From Gallionellaceae bacterium CG11_big_fil_rev_8_21_14_0_20_60_62 (GTDB taxonomy: Bacteria; Pseudomonadota; Gammaproteobacteria; Burkholderiales; Gallionellaceae): a stretch of DNA of 5,010 nt. The stretch is taken from positions 1 through 5,010 of the forward strand of contig PCWU01000111.1 of NCBI GenBank assembly GCA_002787455.1, given 5' to 3'. The first letter of the stretch is position 1; each line of letters opens with the position of its first letter. The position numbers and the translations under genes are program-made. The notes under the pieces were generated by a model. It saw nothing but the letters and a program-made list of their open reading frames with translations, made no database searches and was not told the DNA's origin. Positions 1 to 5,010 of the stretch are shown in pieces.

Positions 1-1543
<1,543 letters not shown>

Positions 1544-1578
1544 GAAGTGCTACCTGAGTGAAATTCAAAAGGGCGCGC

Positions 1579-1587
1579 ATTTTAGCA
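1579..1587 (-). promoter_or_regulatory. Probable typA promoter (extended -10)
   Basis: On the minus strand TGCTAAAAT fits the extended -10 pattern TGnTATAAT with one mismatch in the hexamer. The expected start is near 1572, giving a leader of about 29 bases that holds the AGGTAG ribosome site. A -35 match is weak: TTGCCT at 1604-1609 would need a 19-base spacer, so the extended -10 probably carries the promoter. The discriminator just after the -10 (GCGCGCCC) is very G+C rich. The rest of the 156-base gap up to the dnaB stop shows no gene and no convincing terminator. Confidence 0.5.
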
Positions 1588-1699
1588 CATGCGGGAACTC
1601 GCCAGGCAATGTCGCTTGATAACCGAAAAACCCTTGGCACAACCCCACCTGAACGGCTCAGTCCGGGCACCTAACCAGCAGGATTGTTTTCGGACGCGT

Positions 1700-3088
1700 T
1701 CAATATTGAGCCGAGGCGTAATTCTCGAACCGCGTGAACTCGCCTCGGAAGGTCAGCTCGACTTTGCCGATGGGGCCGTTACGCTGCTTGCCGACGATGA
1801 TTTCGGCCTTGCCCTTGTCCTGTGTATCGGGGTTGTAAACTTCGTCGCGATAGATGAACAGGATCAGATCGGCGTCCTGTTCGATCGCCCCGGACTCGCG
1901 CAAATCGGACATTACGGGGCGTTTGTTGGGGCGCTGTTCCAGGCTGCGGTTAAGCTGGGACAGGGCGATCACCGGCACATGTAATTCCTTCGCCAGCGAT
2001 TTGAGCGAGCGCGAGATTTCGGAGATTTCGGTCGCCCGATTCTCGCTCGCCTTGCCGCCGGGAGAGGACATGAGCTGGATATAGTCGATGACGATAAGGC
2101 CGAGTCCGTCGTGCTGGCGATGCAGGCGGCGCGCGCGCGAGCGCAGCTCCAGCGCGTTCAGGGCGGCCGTCTCGTCGATGAAGATGGGCGCGTCATTGAG
2201 CTGCCCCAGGGCGTGCGTCATGCGCGGCCAGTCTTCCTCCTCCAGGCGCCCGGTGCGCAGACTGTGCTGGTTCAGCCGGCCGACCGAACCGATCATGCGC
2301 ATCGCCAATTGGGTGCCGCCCATTTCCATGCTGAAGATCGCCACCGGCTTGTTGGATTCGAGCGCCACGTTTTCCGCAATGTTGATCGAAAAGGCGGTTT
2401 TGCCCATGCTGGGGCGACCTGCCACGATGATGAGATCGCCCGGCTGCAAGCCGGAGGTCATACGGTCGAGGTCGGTGAAACCGGTGGCGATGCCGGTAAT
2501 GTCGCTGGGATTGTCGCGCGCATACAGGGTTTCGATCCGTTCGACCACCTGGTTCAACAGCGGCGGGATGGCGACAAAACCCTGCCGCCCGCGTTCGCCC
2601 TGCTCGGAGATCTGCATGACCTTGCTCTCGGCCTCATCCAGCAGTTGCCCCGCATCGCGCCCGCCGGGATTGTAGGCACTGGTCGCGATGTCGCTGCCAA
2701 CTTCGACCAGTTTGCGCATGATGGCGCGCTCGCGCACGATCTCGGCATAGCGCCGGATGTTGGCCGCCGAAGGCACGTTCTGCGCGAGGGCGCCGAGATA
2801 GCTTAATCCGCCCGCCTTCTCCAGTTCGTCATGGCTCTGCAATGACTCGGCGACAGTGATGACATCAATCGGCTTGGCATGCTCGGTCAGACGCCCGATG
2901 TGGCGCCAGATCAGACGGTGTTCGGCGCGGTAGAAATCCTGCTCGCTCAACAGATCGGTGATCTTGTCCCACGCGCTGGTGTCGAGCAGGATGCCGCCCA
3001 GCACCGACTGTTCCGCCTCGACCGAATGCGGCGGCAGCTTCAGTGCGTCAAGCTGGGAATCGGCAACGGGAGTGGAAAAATTTTGCAT
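1700..3088 (-). CDS. dnaB: Replicative DNA helicase DnaB
   Basis: DnaB is the hexameric 5'-3' helicase that unwinds the chromosome ahead of the replisome and recruits DnaG primase. The 462 residues match the usual length (E. coli 471), with no intein. The DnaB N-terminal helical domain covers about residues 15-120 (KLPPHSVEAEQSVLGG near its start), a linker follows, and the RecA-like ATPase domain runs from about 195 to the end. Walker A is GRPSMGKT (224-231, Lys230), the likely catalytic glutamate is Glu255 in FSMEM, Walker B is LIVIDY (331-336, Asp335), ALSQLNR (375-381) carries the glutamine motif, and KQRNGPIG (434-441) holds the conserved basic residues near the subunit interface. The start at 3086-3088 gives the expected N-terminus, but no Shine-Dalgarno precedes it; the bases upstream are GCGCCGCCGCC. 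It follows rplI after a 111-base gap with a terminator, so it is probably transcribed largely on its own. Confidence 0.98.
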   Translation of the reverse strand: MQNFSTPVADSQLDALKLPPHSVEAEQSVLGGILLDTSAWDKITDLLSEQDFYRAEHRLIWRHIGRLTEHAKPIDVITVAESLQSHDELEKAGGLSYLGALAQNVPSAANIRRYAEIVRERAIMRKLVEVGSDIATSAYNPGGRDAGQLLDEAESKVMQISEQGERGRQGFVAIPPLLNQVVERIETLYARDNPSDITGIATGFTDLDRMTSGLQPGDLIIVAGRPSMGKTAFSINIAENVALESNKPVAIFSMEMGGTQLAMRMIGSVGRLNQHSLRTGRLEEEDWPRMTHALGQLNDAPIFIDETAALNALELRSRARRLHRQHDGLGLIVIDYIQLMSSPGGKASENRATEISEISRSLKSLAKELHVPVIALSQLNRSLEQRPNKRPVMSDLRESGAIEQDADLILFIYRDEVYNPDTQDKGKAEIIVGKQRNGPIGKVELTFRGEFTRFENYASAQY

Positions 3089-3115
3089 GGCGGCGGCGCA
3101 AATCTGGGGAGCGGG

Positions 3116-3121
3116 ATTTTA
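3116..3121 (-). promoter_or_regulatory. Possible dnaB promoter (-10 box)
   Basis: TAAAAT on the minus strand lies about 28 bases before the dnaB ATG, followed by a G+C-rich stretch (CCCGCTCCCC), which would give a very short leader of about 20 bases. No -35 box is well placed: TTGCAC at 3142-3147 is 20 bases away and overlaps the end of the terminator T-run. The call rests mainly on position, because the upstream terminator leaves dnaB needing a promoter. Low certainty. Confidence 0.3.
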
Positions 3122-3145
3122 CACTGCGCGCAGCATCGCCAGTGC

Positions 3146-3176
3146 AAAAACAAAAAGGGCTGTTGCCAGCCCTTTT
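3146..3176 (-). terminator. Rho-independent terminator of the rpsF-priB-rpsR-rplI operon
   Basis: On the minus strand, starting 24 bases after the rplI stop, a perfect 10-bp stem AAAAGGGCTG (3176-3167) / CAGCCCTTTT (3162-3153) closes a GCAA tetraloop of the stable GNRA type. It is followed by a T-rich tract, TTTTTGTTTTT (3156-3146). The A-rich side upstream means the stem can extend with one bulge. It sits between rplI and dnaB and should end most operon transcripts. On the plus strand the same hairpin is followed by only TTTTG, so termination in that direction would be weaker. Confidence 0.9.
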
Positions 3177-3199
3177 GTTAATCCCATGAAAACGCGGAA

Positions 3200-3649
3200 T
3201 TACTGTTCGCCCAGCACCGAAACTGTCACATCGACCACCACATCCGGATGCAGCGCGATGCTGACCGGGTGATCGCCAATCTGCTTCAGGTGGCCTTCGG
3301 CCATGCGCACCTGGCCTTTTTCGACCTGGTGCCCCTGGGCGACCAAAGCAACCGCGATATCCGCATTGGTCACCGAGCCGAACAGCTTGCCGTCCACCCC
3401 CGCCTTTTGCACCATCTGCACGGTCAATCCGTTTAGCTTGGCACCGCGCGCCTGCGCATCCGCCAGCTTGGCCGCTTCGGCAGCTTCCAGTTCGGCGCGG
3501 CGTACCGCAAAATCAGCCACGTTATTTTCCGTGGCGCGCTTTGCCTTGCCTTGCGGGATCAGGAAGTTGCGCGCAAAACCGTTCTTCACTTTGACCACAT
3601 CGCCCAACTGGCCGAGGTTGGCCACTTTTTCCATCAGAATCACTTGCAT
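3200..3649 (-). CDS. rplI: 50S ribosomal protein L9
   Basis: L9 is a large-subunit protein that binds 23S rRNA at the base of the L1 stalk and reaches along the ribosome; loss of it increases frameshifting and hopping in E. coli. The 149 residues equal the E. coli length. The N-terminal RNA-binding domain starts MQVILMEKVANLG and has the family signature with GQLGDVVKVKNGFARNFLIP (residues 13-32) and QGKA. A long charged, alanine-rich connecting helix spans about residues 41-74 (RRAELEAAEAAKLADAQARG), and the C-terminal domain carries GKLFGSVT (87-94). The start is supported by AGGAG six bases before the ATG. It begins 10 bases after rpsR and is the last gene before the operon terminator. Confidence 0.98.
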   Translation of the reverse strand: MQVILMEKVANLGQLGDVVKVKNGFARNFLIPQGKAKRATENNVADFAVRRAELEAAEAAKLADAQARGAKLNGLTVQMVQKAGVDGKLFGSVTNADIAVALVAQGHQVEKGQVRMAEGHLKQIGDHPVSIALHPDVVVDVTVSVLGEQ

Positions 3650-3659
3650 GATCTACTCC

Positions 3660-3929
3660 TTAATGCAAATCGGTGTAAGGCAGCAACGCCAGGAAACGCG
3701 CGCGCTTCACGGCCACGCTCAATTGGCGCTGGTAGTGCGCCTTGGTGCCGGTGATGCGCGCCGGGATCAGCTTGCCGTTCTCGGAGACGAATTCCTTCAG
3801 GATGTTGATATCCTTGTAATCCACTTCCGCGATCTTCTCTGCGGTGAAACGGCAGAACTTGCGGCGCTTGAACAATTGACGCGAAGAACTGTTCTTCTTG
3901 TCGTCTTTTTTCTTAAATACACGAGCCAT
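3660..3929 (-). CDS. rpsR: 30S ribosomal protein S18
   Basis: S18 is a small basic protein of the 30S platform that forms a heterodimer with S6 on the central domain of 16S rRNA. The 89 residues exceed the E. coli 75 because of a lysine- and serine-rich N-terminal extension (MARVFKKKDDKKNSSSRQLF). The S18 core runs from about residue 21: KRRKFCRFTAEK, DYKDINILKEFVSENGKLIP, ARITGTKAHYQRQLSVAVKR and ARFLALLPY. Only one cysteine (Cys26) is present, so this is not a zinc-binding form. AGGAG lies 7 bases before the ATG, next to the end of priB, whose TAG stop overlaps that site by two bases, which suggests coupled translation. The gap to rplI is 10 bases. Confidence 0.97.
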   Translation of the reverse strand: MARVFKKKDDKKNSSSRQLFKRRKFCRFTAEKIAEVDYKDINILKEFVSENGKLIPARITGTKAHYQRQLSVAVKRARFLALLPYTDLH

Positions 3930-3939
3930 TTTTTTGCTC

Positions 3940-4236
3940 CTATCTCAATGTGACTTTATCAATATGCATCACCAGTTGCGCGATCTTCAGACTGCGTTGG
4001 GCGAGGAATCCTTCGGCTTTCACCACCTGCCCGGATTGCAGGCGGCTCACTTGCTCTGCCACCGCACCGAGCGCCAGCGCCGGCACATCACACTGCACCT
4101 GGCGCTGCATTCCCGCTTCCTGCCGCATCGAGTGGTGGCGCAATTTGAACGCCGCTCTCGCCAATCCTGCCGGGGTAAAACGCAAGCTTTCAAGCTCGAC
4201 GATTTCCCCCTCAATCACACAATGGTTGCTGCCCAA
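3940..4236 (-). CDS. priB: Primosomal replication protein N (PriB)
   Basis: PriB is a small dimeric single-strand DNA-binding protein with an OB fold. It works with PriA (and DnaT in enterobacteria) to reload DnaB at stalled forks. The 98 residues fit the family (E. coli about 104). Recognisable parts are NHCVIEGEIVELESLRFTPAG (residues 4-24; the N-x-x-V-x-x-G pattern mirrors the E. coli N-terminus), a central stretch with HHSMRQEAGMQRQVQCDVPA, and VVKAEGFLAQRS near the end. The start is TTG at 4234-4236. No ATG is available between the rpsF stop and the conserved core; the only other choice, GTG at codon 7, would remove the first beta-strand residues. The gene follows rpsF by 6 bases in the same frame. 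Position between rpsF and rpsR is the standard place of priB. Confidence 0.93.
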   Translation of the reverse strand: MGSNHCVIEGEIVELESLRFTPAGLARAAFKLRHHSMRQEAGMQRQVQCDVPALALGAVAEQVSRLQSGQVVKAEGFLAQRSLKIAQLVMHIDKVTLR

Positions 4237-4242
4237 TCCTGA

Positions 4243-4626
4243 TTACGCTGCCGCGACCGCCACCGGAGCGGGTGCCGCTTCGGTTGTTTCGGTCAGCGAA
4301 CGCGACTTCTCTTCCTTCATCATCACCGATGGCGCGGTCACGGCCGCCTTGGTCTTGATGATCAGGTGGCGCAACACGGCATCGTTGAATTTGAATGCGT
4401 GCTCGAGCTCCTCCAGCGTGGGCTGGTCGCACTCGATGTTCATCAGCACGTAATGTGCCTTGTGGATTTTCTGGATTGGGTAAGCCAGCTGGCGGCGACC
4501 CCAGTCTTCCAGACGGTGGATATGACCGTTCTTGCCGGTCACCAGCGTGCGATAACGCTCGATCATTGCGGGCACTTGCTCGCTCTGGTCGGGATGCACG
4601 ATGAAGACGATTTCGTAGTGTCGCAT
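4243..4626 (-). CDS. rpsF: 30S ribosomal protein S6
   Basis: S6 binds 16S rRNA in the 30S platform as a heterodimer with S18, encoded two genes downstream. The 127 residues include nearly invariant segments: MRHYEIVFIVHPDQSEQVPA at the start, GHIHRLEDWGRRQLAYPI (34-51), HKAHYVLMNIE (55-65) and FKFNDAVLRHLII (78-90). This fold ends near residue 95. The tail after that is low-complexity and ends in an alanine/proline-rich APAPVAVAAA, unlike the acidic glutamate-ended tail of E. coli S6. A strong AAGGAG sits 5 bases before the ATG. It is the first gene of the operon and is preceded by a strong promoter and a structured leader, so control of the whole operon probably acts here. Confidence 0.98.
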   Translation of the reverse strand: MRHYEIVFIVHPDQSEQVPAMIERYRTLVTGKNGHIHRLEDWGRRQLAYPIQKIHKAHYVLMNIECDQPTLEELEHAFKFNDAVLRHLIIKTKAAVTAPSVMMKEEKSRSLTETTEAAPAPVAVAAA

Positions 4627-4647
4627 TACATCTCCTTGTGGTTAAAA

Positions 4648-4674
4648 GCTCCCCGCCAGCGACAACGGTGGAGC
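4648..4674 (-). promoter_or_regulatory. Leader hairpin of rpsF, candidate S6:S18 binding site
   Basis: In the rpsF leader, GCTCC (4674-4670) pairs with GGAGC (4652-4648). Just inside the 5' arm is ACCG (4669-4666). In one fold these four bases bulge out and TTGTC pairs (with G-T pairs) with GGCGG across a GCT loop; in the other fold CCG pairs with CGG. A hairpin with an exposed CCG in the rpsF leader is the known type of element bound by the S6:S18 complex for autoregulation in many bacteria. The site ends 10 bases upstream of the Shine-Dalgarno. The stem is visible; the role is inferred. Confidence 0.5.
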
Positions 4675-4680
4675 AAGGTG

Positions 4681-4706
4681 AAAAAAGACTTCCTTTTCAG
4701 GGAGTC
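4681..4706 (-). terminator. Terminator-like hairpin at the 5' end of the rpsF leader
   Basis: On the minus strand GACTCCCT (4706-4699) and AGGAAGTC (4694-4687) form seven pairs with one central C-A mismatch around a GAAA tetraloop, followed directly by TTTTTT (4686-4681). The shape is that of an intrinsic terminator, but the expected transcription start (4704-4706) falls at its first bases. It may therefore be an attenuator, or a 5' hairpin that protects the mRNA. Structure is seen; function is open. Confidence 0.4.
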
Positions 4707-4710
4707 GGGC

Positions 4711-4738
4711 ATTATAGGGATATTCCATGCCGGGTCAA
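4711..4738 (-). promoter_or_regulatory. Strong sigma-70 promoter of the rpsF operon
   Basis: The minus strand has TTGACC (4738-4733, five of six matches to the -35 consensus), a 16-base spacer and a perfect TATAAT (4716-4711). The start is expected around 4704-4706, giving a leader of about 78-80 bases before rpsF. The bases after the -10 (GCCCGAC) are G+C rich, as in promoters under stringent control. This should drive rpsF, priB, rpsR and rplI as one unit. Confidence 0.85.
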
Positions 4739-4764
4739 GCGGCACATGCGGGTCCACCCTCCTC

Positions 4765-4773
4765 TGCTACACT
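4765..4773 (+). promoter_or_regulatory. Weak candidate recJ promoter
   Basis: TGCTACACT on the plus strand matches the extended -10 pattern with four of six hexamer positions and lies about 27 bases before the recJ ATG. No -35 box is found at a normal distance. It would fire away from the rpsF promoter, with the -10 boxes about 50 bases apart. This is the best candidate in the gap but is weak. Confidence 0.25.
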
Positions 4774-4799
4774 TGGCGGTAATTTAAGCGTTTTCATCC

Positions 4800-5010
4800 A
4801 TGAATAAAATCATCCAGCGTCCCTATCCTGAAGCGCTAGCCCGGCAGTTGACGGCGGGCGGTATCACCCCGCTACTGGCGCGGCTCTATGCGGCGCGCGG
4901 CATCGCCGATGCGCGTCAACTGGACACCGATATCAAACGCCTGCTGCCGTTCAACTTGCTGAAGAATGCCCGGCAGATGGGGAAATTGCTGGCCGATGCC
5001 ATCGCCGCAA
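4800..5010 (+). CDS. recJ: Single-stranded-DNA exonuclease RecJ (N-terminal part only)
   Basis: RecJ is a 5'-3' single-strand DNA exonuclease of the DHH family, active in RecF-pathway recombination, mismatch repair and processing of stalled forks. Only 70 codons are inside the window; the family is about 560-580 residues, so the DHH catalytic motifs lie beyond the right edge. The N-terminus MNKIIQRPYPEA, the stretch GITPLLARLYAARGI (21-35) and the LLPFNLLKN segment (48-56) fit the region that precedes the DHH domain in proteobacterial RecJ. The ATG is the only possible start, because an in-frame TAA lies 15 bases upstream (4785-4787). The ribosome site is poor (only TAAG about 11 bases upstream). 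The gene is divergent from the rpsF operon. Assignment rests on the N-terminal pattern and is fairly sure. Confidence 0.85.
   Translation, partial: MNKIIQRPYPEALARQLTAGGITPLLARLYAARGIADARQLDTDIKRLLPFNLLKNARQMGKLLADAIAA

Noticed and set aside
1623..1693. Inverted pair CCGAAAA / TTTTCGG as a dnaB terminator
   Set aside because: The 7-base arms are separated by more than 50 bases, with no compact G+C-rich stem and T-run together; probably chance.
2111..2806. 231-codon plus-strand open frame (and a second overlapping one at 2088-2675)
   Set aside because: Both are antisense to the conserved ATPase region of dnaB; a shadow of G+C-rich third positions is the simple explanation.
3122..3144. Inverted repeat CACTG / CAGTG and palindrome CTGCGCGCAG near the dnaB promoter as an operator
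   Set aside because: Five-base arms and a G+C-rich palindrome are expected often in such sequence, and no known operator matches.
3303..3953. 216-codon plus-strand open frame across rplI and rpsR
   Set aside because: Antisense to two certain ribosomal protein genes, with no motif of its own.
4626..4631. ATG-TAA start-stop just before the rpsF ATG as a minimal upstream frame
   Set aside because: Its ATG directly touches the Shine-Dalgarno, so initiation there is unlikely; the overlap looks incidental.
4366..4782. 138-codon plus-strand open frame over rpsF and its promoter
   Set aside because: Antisense to rpsF and running through its promoter and leader; no support as a gene.

Overview
The window is a compact stretch of conserved bacterial housekeeping genes, about 57% G+C by eye. 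The gene order rpsF-priB-rpsR-rplI followed by dnaB, with PriB present, points to a beta- or gammaproteobacterium. The style of the S6, S18, PriB and DnaB proteins fits Betaproteobacteria, perhaps the Nitrosomonadales, but I cannot fix the genus without a search. No mobile element, CRISPR array, tRNA, rRNA or foreign-looking gene is visible.

Layout from left to right. The left edge cuts the 3' part of typA (bipA), a translational GTPase on the minus strand. A 156-base gap with a likely extended -10 promoter for typA separates it from dnaB (replicative helicase, minus strand). A 111-base gap follows. It holds a clean intrinsic terminator for the ribosomal operon and probably a separate dnaB promoter. 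Then comes the tightly packed minus-strand operon rpsF (S6), priB (primosomal protein N), rpsR (S18), rplI (L9), with gaps of 6, 10 and 10 bases. A 173-base divergent intergenic region carries a near-consensus promoter and a structured 78-80 base leader for rpsF. On the far right recJ (single-strand exonuclease) starts on the plus strand and runs off the edge.

The genes link translation (S6, S18, L9, TypA) with replication and replication restart or repair (DnaB, PriB, RecJ). PriB helps reload DnaB at stalled forks, so its place in a ribosomal operon upstream of dnaB is functionally coherent and is the usual arrangement. I found no new multi-gene system. The points worth checking are regulatory: a hairpin in the rpsF leader that could bind S6:S18, a terminator-like hairpin right at the start of that transcript, an unusual TTG start for priB in the same frame as rpsF, GC-rich discriminators at three promoters, and a dnaB start without a recognisable Shine-Dalgarno site.
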